This document shows, one piece after another, positions 14,434 through 22,356 of a stretch of DNA of 22,548 nucleotides; position 1 is the first letter of the stretch; every line of letters begins with the position of its first letter. The notes beneath the pieces were generated by a model. It did not search any database. It had not been told where the DNA came from and worked only from the letters and a program-made list of their open reading frames with translations. A program made the translations under genes and the position numbers. Source of the stretch: Nitriliruptorales bacterium (GTDB lineage: Bacteria > Actinomycetota > Nitriliruptoria > Euzebyales > Egibacteraceae); NCBI GenBank assembly GCA_007126835.1, contig SLAO01000105.1, forward strand, positions 1 to 22,548, written 5' to 3'.

Positions 14434-17236
14434 AAGGGCGGGCCCGCGCGGCGTCGAGCATGGACGTGATCGCTTCCGCCGAAACCGGAGGGCTCCACCA
14501 GTATCCCTGGGCGAGATCACAGCGCAGCGTGGAGAGCTCGGCCCGTTGCTCCGAGGTCTCGACCCCCTCGGCGGTGGTGCGCAGCGAGAAGCTTCGCGCG
14601 AGGTCGATCGCTGCAGACACCAGGGCGTGGTCCTGGATGCTGGCGTTGATCCCGCTGACGAACGAGTGGTCGATCTTGAGCATGTCGACTGGCATCTGCC
14701 GGAGGTGGGCCAGCGAGCTGTAGCCGGTGCCGAAGTCGTCGATCGCGAGCTTGACCCCGAGCTCTCGGAGCTCGCGCATCGTCGTCTGCATGCGCGACGC
14801 GCTCAGCAACGCCGTCTCGGTGATCTCCAGCCAGAGGGACGAAGGGGCGATGCCCGCGCCGGAGACGATCCTCTTGACCAGGTCGCTGGTCCGGTGGTCG
14901 TTGAGTTGCCGCGGCGACACGTTAACCGCGAGCATGAACGCCGGGTTCGAGGCCGCCCAACGAGCGGCGTCGGCGCAGGCCTGGCCAAGGACCTGCTCGC
15001 CCAGCGCCCCGATCAAGCCCGTTTCCTCGGCGACCCAGATGAACTGGTCCGGGGAGATGACCTGCCCGCTGGGTAGCGTCAGGCGCGCCAGCGCTTCCAC
15101 GCCCACTATCTCGTTGGTCGCAAGTTCAACGATGGGTTGGTACGCCACCGTGATCCCGCCGTTGTGCAAGGCGACGCGCAGCGCAGCGGCGGTGTCGAAG
15201 CGCTGGAGCGCCTGCGCCTGCATGCGCTGGTCGAACCGTTCGATGCGGTTGCGACCGCTGTCCTTCGCCCAGTACATGGCTGTGTCGGCGTCGCGGAGAA
15301 GGGCTTCGACGTCCGACCGGCGGTCGTCGAGCACCACGCCGATGCTGGCGGTCACGGTCACCTCGGCCGTCCCTGTGGAAAAGCCGGCGTCGAGAACGTG
15401 CTGAACCCGCTCAGCCACGGTCGTCGCTTCGTGCTCGTCTGCGATATCCGGACAGAGGATGCCGAACTCGTCCCCGCCGAACCGGGCGACGGTGTCAGCG
15501 GGGCGCACCACGCTGCCCAGCCGTTCGGCGACGAGGCGCAGCACCTCGTCGCCCGCATCGTGGCCAAGACCATCGTTGACGTACTTGAAGCCGTCGAGGT
15601 CGAGGAACAGCACCGCGAAACGCTTGGTCGACCGTTGGCTGGCCGCGCGAGCTTGGCGCAGCCGATCCAGGAACAGTGTGCGGTTGGGCAGACCGGTGAC
15701 GGGGTCGTGGGTGGCCAGGTGCTCGAGCCGCGTGTTCGCCACGTTGCGCTGCACGGCCGCGTGGATGATGTGCCCGACCGCGTCGAGGAACTCCCGATCT
15801 TGGGACTCCAGCTCGCCCTCGTCTGGGTGGTGAACGGTGAGGACGGCTGCGGTGCCGATGGGGACGCGTACTTGCTTCGCTGCTCCGGGGTCGTCAGGTT
15901 CCAGCGAGGTCGTCGGCGTTTCCGCCCCCCACGTGACGTGCACCGTGACGTGGGAACCCAAAGCGTCGCGGACGACTTCTTCGGCGTGGGCCCCGACGGC
16001 CCGCAGGTCATCGGTGGTCAACGCGCATTGGCCGAGCTGTGCGATCGCTGTCTGCTGACGTGCCCGGCGGGCCAGCAGCCGGTGGCTGTCCTGTAGCTCA
16101 GTGATGTCGGTGGATGCCCCGATGATCCCTGCGACTTCACCGTCGGCGTCGAGGTACGGTGCGTTTGTCACCCACGCCGTGAGGACGCTGCCGTCACGGC
16201 GCGCGACGTCGAACTCCCCGCTCCAGACGTGGCCACTGCGCACCCGGTCCATCACGGCCTCGGCTTGCGCGTGGGACTGCGTCGGGACGTTGACCTCGCC
16301 GATCGGCCGCCCGAGCACCTCGGCGGCTCGCCAGCCGTACAGCTGCTCCGCGGCCGGGTTCCAGTACCGCACCAGCCCGTCGGGATCGGTGGCGATCACC
16401 GCGTCACCGACGGCGTCGAGCAACTGTGCCTGGAAGCGTTGGTCGTCTTCGGCGCGACGCTGCGCCGTCACGTCCCGGGCGATGAGCAGGTGCACCCCCG
16501 CGGTGATGTTGGCCACCGCCTGGTACTCGACCTCGACCATCTCGCCGCCGCGCTGCTGCACCGGCGCGCTGCCGCGGACCTGTCCACGGGTCAGCAGCTG
16601 CCTGCGGGCCCGTTCGAATCGCGGGCGGTCCTCAGGCGGGACCACCGCTTCGATGACCATGCCGGTCAGCTCGTCCCGGCTGTAGCCCGTCAGATCGGAC
16701 ACCGCCGGGTTGGCGTCCATCAGCCGCCCGGTGTCGTCGAACAGCACGATCGCGTCGAGCGCGTGGTCGAACAGCGCTTGCAGCCGGGCCTCGCTGGCCC
16801 GCAGTTGGCTGACGTCCTCGTGGATGGCCACGAAATGCGTTACGGCCCCGGCAGCATCGCGGATGGGCGTGATGGTCTGGGCGACGGTGTAGTGCTGCCC
16901 GTCCTTGCGGCGGTCGATGACCTCACCACGCCAGGGATGCCCAGCGAGGATGGTGGCCCACAGCCGGGTGTAGTGCAGCTCGTCGTGTCGTCCGGACTTC
17001 AGGATCCGCGGGGTTTGCCCCACCGCCTCGTCCGACGAATAGCAGCTCATGGCCGTGAACGCCTCGTTGACCCAGACGATGACGCCTTCTGCGTCGGTGA
17101 TCATCACCGCGCTGTTCACGCTGGAAAGCGCTGCTGCCTGCAAGTGCTCCAGGGCGACGGGGCCAGCCCTGCCACCATGACCGGGCAGGCGGACTTGGTC
17201 GTCCGCCGCGTCTTCGTGACCGTGCGTGCCTGTCAA
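14432..17236 (-). CDS. PAS-PAS-PAS-GAF-GGDEF-EAL c-di-GMP signalling protein
   Basis: This 934-residue cytosolic sensor both makes and breaks cyclic di-GMP if all domains work. PAS domains lie at about 32-145, 147-260 and 267-382. The first carries the GQTPRILKSGRHDELHY...W pattern often seen in cofactor-binding PAS domains. A divergent GAF domain spans about 395-500. The GGDEF domain (505-670) has an intact active site GGDEF (587-591) and an inhibitory I-site R578-x-x-D581 five residues upstream. The EAL domain (680-925) keeps E714-A-L, Asn772 in NVSP, Glu804 in EITE, Asp833-Asp834 in DDFGTGYSS, Lys854, Glu890 in AEGVE and Gln910. There are no membrane helices. The TTG start at 17236 is chosen because GAGGAGAG precedes it by about 6 bases and no other start lies before the first PAS. 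The sensed signal is unknown. Confidence 0.93.
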   Translation of the reverse strand: MTGTHGHEDAADDQVRLPGHGGRAGPVALEHLQAAALSSVNSAVMITDAEGVIVWVNEAFTAMSCYSSDEAVGQTPRILKSGRHDELHYTRLWATILAGHPWRGEVIDRRKDGQHYTVAQTITPIRDAAGAVTHFVAIHEDVSQLRASEARLQALFDHALDAIVLFDDTGRLMDANPAVSDLTGYSRDELTGMVIEAVVPPEDRPRFERARRQLLTRGQVRGSAPVQQRGGEMVEVEYQAVANITAGVHLLIARDVTAQRRAEDDQRFQAQLLDAVGDAVIATDPDGLVRYWNPAAEQLYGWRAAEVLGRPIGEVNVPTQSHAQAEAVMDRVRSGHVWSGEFDVARRDGSVLTAWVTNAPYLDADGEVAGIIGASTDITELQDSHRLLARRARQQTAIAQLGQCALTTDDLRAVGAHAEEVVRDALGSHVTVHVTWGAETPTTSLEPDDPGAAKQVRVPIGTAAVLTVHHPDEGELESQDREFLDAVGHIIHAAVQRNVANTRLEHLATHDPVTGLPNRTLFLDRLRQARAASQRSTKRFAVLFLDLDGFKYVNDGLGHDAGDEVLRLVAERLGSVVRPADTVARFGGDEFGILCPDIADEHEATTVAERVQHVLDAGFSTGTAEVTVTASIGVVLDDRRSDVEALLRDADTAMYWAKDSGRNRIERFDQRMQAQALQRFDTAAALRVALHNGGITVAYQPIVELATNEIVGVEALARLTLPSGQVISPDQFIWVAEETGLIGALGEQVLGQACADAARWAASNPAFMLAVNVSPRQLNDHRTSDLVKRIVSGAGIAPSSLWLEITETALLSASRMQTTMRELRELGVKLAIDDFGTGYSSLAHLRQMPVDMLKIDHSFVSGINASIQDHALVSAAIDLARSFSLRTTAEGVETSEQRAELSTLRCDLAQGYWWSPPVSAEAITSMLDAARARP

Positions 17237-17794
17237 ACGCGCTCTCCTCGGACAGCGGCGGGTCCATCCGGTGCGGGGACAGCCCGCCGTGTGCCTCTGA
17301 CGTGGTCAGACGCCCGTCCTGGCGTACGAACTGCTTCGACCGTGGTCTGGCTGTCCTGTAGCGGAAGGCTCCCGCTGCCCCGGCGAGTCATCGCAAATGC
17401 GTGATGAGCGCCGACCTGTTCCGTCCCTGTTGGTGCTACATCCCGCGCCGCCCGCCTACGGTGACCAGCGCCGAGCGCGGGCCCGACGCGCGCTGCGCGC
17501 CATCGGGGTTACGCCAGGCCGCAGTTGGTGGCCCACCTCGCCAGGCGCTTGTCACCACCAAATGGTAGCGGCACGGCGCGAGTACCTGCTCGTGACCCCC
17601 CGAGCAGTCGCTACCCCGAGGGCGAACGGGTAGCCCCGGAACGACCTTCGGCCCTGTCGCTGGCCTGCGCAGAGGTGGAATGGTGTCGTCGGTTGGCGCT
17701 GCCTGGCGACGCGCGGCGGGTGCGCGCGGCGGTGGCGTGCGGATGGCCGCGTTCGGCGGGGGGAAGCGGTCCCGTGACCTTTGGGAGGTTGACC
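17237..17794. other. 558-bp intergenic region between divergent genes
   Basis: No convincing gene is seen; the short open frames are Arg/Pro-rich and lack a ribosome-binding site. It holds the ribosome-binding site of the TTG-start GGDEF-EAL gene at its left end and GGGAGG for the zinc-ribbon gene at 17784-17789. A short inverted repeat AGCGG/CCGCT lies around 17358-17375. No tRNA or riboswitch could be recognised by eye. Confidence 0.5.
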
Positions 17795-18082
17795 ATGCAC
17801 ACGTCGTACCCACTTGCGCTGTGGGGAAGGTGCACCACCTGCGTGCGCTGGTACTACGTCCAAACGCGTTACGTCGACACGGTCACGCTGCAGTGCCCCG
17901 TGTGCGGCGGCGACCCGGAGCGGCTGGAGAACCGCGCGCGACCGGCCGACATCGGGCCTGGATGGTCCGACGGTCCTCTCGACATGCCGTTCGGTCAGGA
18001 CCGGCTCGCAGCGGAGGACTTCGCGTCCTCCGACCGCCGTCGCGCTGGTCGCCGTTCAACGGTCGGCGCCACCTTGCGTTAG
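17795..18082 (+). CDS. Small zinc-ribbon protein (95 aa)
   Basis: I do not recognise a named family. Two C-x2-C knuckles (Cys13/16 in GRCTTC and Cys34/37 in CPVCGGDPERL) spaced by 17 residues with beta-prone YYVQTRYVDTVTLQ between them indicate a single zinc-ribbon fold. The rest (40-95) is charged and probably unstructured, ending in an Arg-rich tail. The ATG is supported by GGGAGG about 6 bases upstream. The frame is open further upstream to 17525, but that part has no start with a matching ribosome-binding site and a composition unlike a domain. Such small ribbons often bind RNA, RNA polymerase or protein partners. No neighbour pins down this one. Confidence 0.65.
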   Translation: MHTSYPLALWGRCTTCVRWYYVQTRYVDTVTLQCPVCGGDPERLENRARPADIGPGWSDGPLDMPFGQDRLAAEDFASSDRRRAGRRSTVGATLR

Positions 18083-18099
18083 CGCCGTGCGTCGCGTCG

Positions 18100-18180
18100 G
18101 TGCGTGAGCCCCGAGCTCGGTGATCGTCCCCGTGCGTGACCCCCGACGGGGTCATCGTGGCCGTGTGTGATCCCCGACAC
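18100..18180. repeat. Three-copy degenerate tandem repeat (~31 bp)
   Basis: The unit begins GTGCGTGAsCCCCGA. Copies start at 18100, 18132 and 18163 (the last as GTGTGTGA-TCCCCGAC). Spacing is 32 and 31 bases. The tract lies just after the stop of the zinc-ribbon gene and upstream of the dehydrogenase gene, with no open frame that explains it. It could be a binding-site array or simply slipped-strand expansion. Confidence 0.55.
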
Positions 18181-18373
18181 CGCTGGGCATAGGGGACCGG
18201 CACTCGAGCCGGACCCGGCGAACGGTCAGAGGATGAGCGACGCGCTGCCGCGCGGATCGGCCACCGCGGACGTTCGCGTTCCCATCGCGTGCGTCCGATC
18301 GCGCAACGGCCGCTGTCCCGTGACGTCGGTTCGCTCGCGCTACCCCGTCCCGGGCCTTTGAGCACCAGTCGAC

Positions 18374-18392
18374 CGGACGCGTGGTGCGTCCG
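18374..18392 (+). promoter_or_regulatory. Inverted repeat just before the dehydrogenase ribosome-binding site
   Basis: CGGACGC (18374-18380) and GCGTCCG (18386-18392) form perfect 7-bp arms around GTGGT. It ends 3 bases before AAGGAG (18396-18401). It could act as a repressor operator or as an RNA hairpin that modulates translation. Confidence 0.45.
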
Positions 18393-18406
18393 AGCAAGGA
18401 GCACCC

Positions 18407-19540
18407 ATGAAGGCCGTGGTCTACAAGGAGCCATTCAGTGTCGCCGTTGAAGACGTCGAGGACCCGCGGATCGAGGATCCCACCGACGCGGTCATCCGCA
18501 TCACGTCCACCGCGATCTGCGGCTCCGACTTGCACATGTACGAGGGACGCACAGACGCCGAGCCCGGCATCGTGTTCGGCCACGAGAACATGGGCGTCGT
18601 CGAGGCGGTCGGGTCAGGCGTGGCCTCGGTCAAAGAAGGTGACCGTGTCGTGTTGCCGTTCAACGTCGCGTGCGGGTTCTGCCGCAACTGCGAGGCCCGG
18701 CAGACCGCGTTCTGCCTGACGGTCAACCCCGGGTACGCCGGCGGTGCGTACGGCTACGTCGGCATGGGCCCGTACTCCGGCGGGCAAGCCGAGTACCTGC
18801 GCGTGCCCTTCGCCGATTTCAACGCGCTGCAGCTACCTCCCGGCGATGAGCACGAGGCCGACTTCGCGATGCTGGCCGACATCTTCCCGACGGGCTACCA
18901 CGCCACCGAGATGGCTGAGGTCAAGCCCGGTGACACCGTGGCGGTGTACGGAGCGGGGCCGGTCGGCCTGATGGCCGCCTACTCCGCGATGCTGCGCGGC
19001 GCCGAGCGCGTGTTCTGCGTCGACAAGGTCGCCAGCCGGCTGTCACTGGCCGAGGAGATTGGGGCGATCCCGGTCAACTTCGCCGAGACCGACCCGGTGG
19101 AGTTCATCGTCGACCAGACCGAGGGCCTTGGCAGCGACAAGGGCATCGATGCGGTGGGTTACCAGGCCACGGTGTCCGGCGGCGACGAGGAGCAGCCCGC
19201 GATCGTGCTCAACCAGCTCGTGGGCACCGTCCGGCACACCGGGCTGATCGGCACGGTGGGCTTGTACCTGTCCTCGGACCCAGGCGCGCCCTCTGACGAG
19301 GCGAAGCAAGGCCGGCTGCTGCTCGAGATGGGGCGCTTCTTCGAGAAGGGTCTGCGCATGGGCACCGGCCAGGCCAACGCCAAGAAGTACAACAAGGAGC
19401 TGCGCGACCTGATCGTCGCCGGGCGCGCCAGGCCCAGCTTCGTGGTCTCCAAGGAGCTGCCGCTCGATGACGCGCCGGACGCCTACCGGCGTTTTGACAA
19501 CCGCGAGGAGGGCTACAGCAAGGTGGTCTTGCATCCCTAG
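18407..19540 (+). CDS. Zinc-dependent dehydrogenase, glutathione-independent formaldehyde dehydrogenase type
   Basis: This 377-residue cytosolic MDR enzyme oxidises an alcohol or aldehyde with NAD(P). The catalytic zinc site is visible as Cys38 (ICGSD), His59-Glu60 (FGHEN) and Asp158 (ADIFPTGYH). The structural zinc site has Cys89, Cys92, Cys95 and Cys103. The Rossmann loop is GAGPVG at 182-187. The insert around 260-300 (GYQATVSGGDEEQPAIVLNQL) and the KKYNKELRDLI tract resemble Pseudomonas-type formaldehyde dismutase/dehydrogenase, which needs no thiol cofactor. AAGGAG is 6 bases before the ATG. The gene stands alone, with a palindrome just before its ribosome-binding site and a hairpin after it. 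Formaldehyde as the real substrate is inferred; other aldehydes or polyols are possible. Confidence 0.88.
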   Translation: MKAVVYKEPFSVAVEDVEDPRIEDPTDAVIRITSTAICGSDLHMYEGRTDAEPGIVFGHENMGVVEAVGSGVASVKEGDRVVLPFNVACGFCRNCEARQTAFCLTVNPGYAGGAYGYVGMGPYSGGQAEYLRVPFADFNALQLPPGDEHEADFAMLADIFPTGYHATEMAEVKPGDTVAVYGAGPVGLMAAYSAMLRGAERVFCVDKVASRLSLAEEIGAIPVNFAETDPVEFIVDQTEGLGSDKGIDAVGYQATVSGGDEEQPAIVLNQLVGTVRHTGLIGTVGLYLSSDPGAPSDEAKQGRLLLEMGRFFEKGLRMGTGQANAKKYNKELRDLIVAGRARPSFVVSKELPLDDAPDAYRRFDNREEGYSKVVLHP

Positions 19541-19561
19541 GCGCTGACCTTGGCCAGCCAA

Positions 19562-19599
19562 GCACGGTGCCGCGCGGGAAACCCTGAGCGGCGCCGTGC
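19562..19599. terminator. Bidirectional hairpin terminator, dehydrogenase / DUF2795 gene
   Basis: GCACGGTGCCGC pairs with GCGGCGCCGTGC (one G-U wobble), followed by an internal loop and a GGG-AAA-CCC tip. It fills the 71-bp gap between two convergent genes. There is no T tract. Confidence 0.6.
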
Positions 19600-19611
19600 G
19601 CCGGAGGGCGG

Positions 19612-19806
19612 TCAGGCGATCTGGTCCTCGATGGTGGCCATGACTGCGTCGGCGTCGTGGTAGAGCTCGTCAGGCAGCGACGCCAAGCTCTGGCAGATCT
19701 CCGGGTCGGCGCCGCGTTCCTCGGCTGACTGCGCCAGCTGGTCAGGGGTCGCGGGAAACGATGCGTCGGCGATCGCTGTCTGCACTTTGGTCGGGTCGTG
19801 TCGCAT
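19612..19806 (-). CDS. DUF2795 family protein (64 aa)
   Basis: This short acidic protein matches DUF2795: a helix with V-Q-T-A-I-A-D-A-S-F-P-A-T-P-D-Q-L-A, then AEERGADPEICQSLASLPDELYHDADAV (family pattern A...G-A-D...L..L-P-D..Y..-A-D-V). The family is common in actinobacteria and its role is unknown. The ATG at 19806 is supported by AAGGAA upstream on the minus strand. It lies 38 bp after the preceding 168-residue hypothetical gene, so the two may be an operon. Confidence 0.75.
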   Translation of the reverse strand: MRHDPTKVQTAIADASFPATPDQLAQSAEERGADPEICQSLASLPDELYHDADAVMATIEDQIA

Positions 19807-19844
19807 CCTCGAGTTCCTTCCCTCCAGGCGACAGGTGTCGCCAG

Positions 19845-20351
19845 CTACTGTCCCAGCGCCTCGGCGGCGGCTTTGCGCCGCAGCTGCTCGAGTTCGTCGC
19901 GCTGCCGCTCCGCGCGGGCGATCAGGTCGTCAAGGTCGAACGCCGCCAGCGCCGGCTCGCTCGGGGCGATCTCGCGGAGGGAGATCCACAGGTTGCGCTT
20001 GGCGTCGACCCCCGCGCATAGGCCCTCCAGTTCGACAAGCCGCCCCAGTGACGAGTAGCCCACCAGCTGCCCGTTCAGCTTGGCGCGACCAGCGAACTCA
20101 CCGGCGCGCGCGGCCACCTGCTTCGGCCAGGCCGGCGGGATCTGGAGCGTGGACAGCATCTGGCGCAGGGTGCGTCGGTCCGCGTCGATGGCGTCGGCCA
20201 ACGCGTCGATCTGCTCGGCAAGTGGGGTGCCCGCGTTGTTGCCTGCACACCGGCGGGCCAGCCGAGTGCCGGCTGTGGCTCCGGCCAGGTGGTCGTTGAG
20301 GTACACGCGCAGGCGTGTTCTTGCGTCAGCGGTGCGTCGAATGACGGCCAT
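19845..20351 (-). CDS. Conserved hypothetical actinobacterial protein (168 aa)
   Basis: The N-terminal pattern L-R-V-Y-L-N-D-H-L-A-G-A-T-A-G...L-A-R-R-C, then LAEQIDALADAIDADRRTLRQML, matches a conserved family of unknown function in actinobacteria. The protein is almost all helical, soluble and highly charged, with a coiled-coil-like C-terminus (LIARAERQRDELEQLRRKAA). GAGGA lies about 4 bases before ATG 20351. It is divergent from the DksA-like gene across 186 bp and is followed by the DUF2795 gene. A weak GTTT...GGGG stretch in its upstream region recalls stress-sigma promoters but is not convincing. Confidence 0.7.
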   Translation of the reverse strand: MAVIRRTADARTRLRVYLNDHLAGATAGTRLARRCAGNNAGTPLAEQIDALADAIDADRRTLRQMLSTLQIPPAWPKQVAARAGEFAGRAKLNGQLVGYSSLGRLVELEGLCAGVDAKRNLWISLREIAPSEPALAAFDLDDLIARAERQRDELEQLRRKAAAEALGQ

Positions 20352-20537
20352 GGGTCCTCGGTCCGGGGTCGGGGCAATCGGTGTCTAGGGGCGACGGGTT
20401 CAACCTCCCCCGGATGCTGGGTGGAAACACCGCCGTTGGCTAAGGGCCGGCCAGCGTTTGCAGCGGGCCATGGGTGGGCAACCCCGAGGTCTGTTCGAGG
20501 CCACGCCGCCTGACGTCGACACGCAAGGGGTGCTGTT

Positions 20538-20882
20538 GTGGATTGGAACGAGGCGCGACGCCGACTGGATGACGAACGTGCGCGGCTGGCTGCGCTTCGC
20601 ACCCGGCAGCGCGCAGAGGTCCAAGAGCTCGACGAGATGGCGGTGACCCAAGAACTTGACGCCGGCGACGACCATATCGGCGACCGAGCGTTCTACGTGA
20701 CCCAGCGGGAACAGGAATCAGCCATCGACTCTGAGCTCGAGGAGCTCGAGGCGCAGGTCGAGCGCGCGATCGAGCGGCTCGAGGAGGGCACCTACGACCA
20801 GTGCGAGGTGTGTGGTCGGGAGATCGACCCGGAACGTCACGAGGCACGGCCGACCGCGACTCGGTGCGTTGAGCACGCCTAG
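20538..20882 (+). CDS. TraR/DksA-family zinc-finger protein (114 aa)
   Basis: This RNA-polymerase-binding-type small protein has a charged coiled coil (residues 1-80) and a C-terminal zinc finger, CEVCGREIDPERHEARPTATRCVEHA, preceded by the family signature Y-D-Q-C. The zinc ligands appear to be Cys89, Cys92, Cys110 and His113, where most members have a fourth Cys. The GTG at 20538 has AAGGGG about 7 bases before it. DksA-type proteins sit in the polymerase secondary channel and adjust transcription at starvation. The same channel would be used by the GreA-like protein elsewhere in this window. The gene is followed by a perfect 12-bp hairpin. Confidence 0.85.
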   Translation: MDWNEARRRLDDERARLAALRTRQRAEVQELDEMAVTQELDAGDDHIGDRAFYVTQREQESAIDSELEELEAQVERAIERLEEGTYDQCEVCGREIDPERHEARPTATRCVEHA

Positions 20883-20898
20883 CCGCGCGGCGGATCGA

Positions 20899-20928
20899 TT
20901 CTTCCAGGGGATGTCGCCCCTGGAAGAA
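20899..20928. terminator. Perfect 12-bp hairpin terminator
   Basis: TTCTTCCAGGGG (20899-20910) and CCCCTGGAAGAA (20917-20928) form a perfect stem around a 6-base loop. It lies between two convergent genes and can work in both directions. It is the strongest hairpin in the window. Confidence 0.75.
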
Positions 20929-20951
20929 CCATCACCAGCGTCGTAGGCGGG

Positions 20952-21218
20952 TCAGCGGGTCGCGCTTTCGCCCGCGGCCTTTCGCAGCGCCATCAAGATC
21001 AGTGCTGAACCCGCGAACGCGACGATCAGTGAGCCCAGCCAGTTCGCCTGCTCCAGGCCCATGACGTTCAGCAGCCACCCGCCGAGCCATCCACCCAGGA
21101 GGCCGATGACCAGCGCTCCGATCCACTGCAGTGGTTCGGAGGGGAACTTGCGGAACACCGCGAGCATGCCGAGCACGCCGCCCACGAGCCCGACAACGAG
21201 CATCCACACGATTTCCAT
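20952..21218 (-). CDS. GlsB/YeaQ/YmgE-family stress-associated membrane protein (88 aa)
   Basis: This small hydrophobic protein has three membrane segments: MEIVWMLVVGLVGGVLGMLA, then WIGALVIGLLGGWLGGWLL, then LGSLIVAFAGSALILMAL. The G-x-x-G-G-W-L-G-G pattern is the family hallmark. The family is general-stress induced in several bacteria; the biochemical role is unknown. The ATG at 21218 is preferred over longer frames because the hydrophobic start fits and GGGAG lies about 9 bases before it. A stress-sigma-like promoter is present upstream. It converges on the DksA-like gene. Confidence 0.85.
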   Translation of the reverse strand: MEIVWMLVVGLVGGVLGMLAVFRKFPSEPLQWIGALVIGLLGGWLGGWLLNVMGLEQANWLGSLIVAFAGSALILMALRKAAGESATR

Positions 21219-21268
21219 GGTGGTGCACTCCCTTCTCGTGTAGGCCCTTCGTTCCTGTCGTGGAGGAT

Positions 21269-21293
21269 GTACCCGCCGGAAAATCCGATACAC
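21269..21293 (-). promoter_or_regulatory. Candidate stress-sigma (SigB/SigF-type) promoter of the GlsB-like gene
   Basis: On the minus strand GTGTAT and GGGTAC are spaced by 13 bases, close to the GTTTAA-n12-14-GGGTAT consensus. It lies about 50 bases before the start codon of a stress-family gene. Seen by eye; not tested. Confidence 0.45.
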
Positions 21294-21342
21294 GGGGCCC
21301 GAGGGTCCCACCTCCAGCAGGCGCCAGCGCGACACGCCGGGT

Positions 21343-21355
21343 GCCTGCGGCAGGC
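21343..21355. promoter_or_regulatory. 13-bp palindrome between divergent GlsB-like and CPBP genes
   Basis: GCCTGC G GCAGGC, perfect arms around one base. It lies in the 295-bp gap and could be an operator for either gene. No binder is suggested by the sequence. Confidence 0.3.
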
Positions 21356-21513
21356 CAAAGGTCCCATCAGCCCGGGACTGCAGGCCGCTTCGTTGGGGCG
21401 GGTTCCGCGCGCACGCTTGCCGTTCCAGCGCGCACCTCGAAGGGACCGTGCATGGGCAGTTCGAGCCCGACCGTCCAGCGGTCCCCGACGTTGGCTCGCG
21501 AGGCGAGGGGACG

Positions 21514-22356
21514 GTGACGCACCACGGGCTGGTCCCGGGGCCTTTGCGTCCTCGGGCGGGCCGGGGAGCGTCGAAGCTCAGCGAGCAGTCCCGTCGCGCC
21601 TGCGTCTTCGTGGTGGGCACCTTCGTCGTGTCTTGGGGCGCTTGGTGGTCTCTGGCGGCACTGAGCAACGCCGGCGCGGTCACGCTGGATGCTCCGGCAG
21701 GTTGGGCGCTGTTCGTGCTTGGCGGCACCGCCCCGACGTGGGTGGCCTACCTCGCGGTGTGGCGAACGCCCGAGGCAGGACCGCTGCGAGAGTTCAACCG
21801 CCGAGTTCTTCGCTGGCGCGTCCCCCTATCCCTGCTGGCAGCCGCGCTGCTCGGTGCCGCGGCGCTGGGGGTCGTGAGCATGGCGCTGGCGGGACTTCTC
21901 ACGAGCGTGAGTTGGCCCGAAGGGCGGGGGGCGTTGGCCGTGTTCGTTCCCGCGGTGGGGGTAGGCATCGTGTTCGGCGGCATCGAGGAGGTCGGCTGGC
22001 GGGGCGCGCTGCAGCCCGCCGTGACCGCTCGCTGGAATCTGCTGACGGCCAACCTCGTGATCGCGGCGGTGTGGACGATCTGGCATCTGCCGCTGTTTTG
22101 GGTCGTTGGCACATCCCAGCACGGTGCGCCCTTCGGCCTCTTCGTCCTTGCCGGCTTCGGCTACAGCGCGATCATGACCTGGCTGTACGCCCGGACGCAG
22201 AGCGTGGCGCTGTGCGTCTTGTTCCACGCTGGGATCAGCGCGGCCGCCGCGGCAGGACTGGCCTTCTCGTTCAGCGACATGCCGGGATTCGCGGTTCAGG
22301 CCCTCGTGGTCGCGGGGGTGGGCGTGAGTGTGCTGGTGTTCACCCGGCGACGATGA
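21514..22356 (+). CDS. CPBP-family intramembrane metalloprotease (CAAX protease-like)
   Basis: This polytopic membrane protein (280 residues from this start) resembles the CPBP/Abi family. The catalytic motifs are visible in order: GGIEEVGWRG (E-E-x3-R), AAVWTIWHLPLF (x3-W-H), and LFHAGISAAAA, where the usual H-x3-N/B ends in Ser or Ala. About seven or eight hydrophobic helices surround them. The start is uncertain: GTG 21514 has GAGGCGAGGGG before it; GTG 21448 is 22 codons earlier and would add a hydrophilic tail, but its ribosome-binding site is too close. Family members cut prenylated proteins or bacteriocins, or act in self-immunity. No partner gene for any of these roles is next to it. 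Confidence 0.8.
   Translation: MTHHGLVPGPLRPRAGRGASKLSEQSRRACVFVVGTFVVSWGAWWSLAALSNAGAVTLDAPAGWALFVLGGTAPTWVAYLAVWRTPEAGPLREFNRRVLRWRVPLSLLAAALLGAAALGVVSMALAGLLTSVSWPEGRGALAVFVPAVGVGIVFGGIEEVGWRGALQPAVTARWNLLTANLVIAAVWTIWHLPLFWVVGTSQHGAPFGLFVLAGFGYSAIMTWLYARTQSVALCVLFHAGISAAAAAGLAFSFSDMPGFAVQALVVAGVGVSVLVFTRRR

Noticed and set aside
17397..17633. 78-aa plus-strand open frame in the 558-bp gap
   Set aside because: No ribosome-binding site and Arg/Pro-rich composition without a domain.
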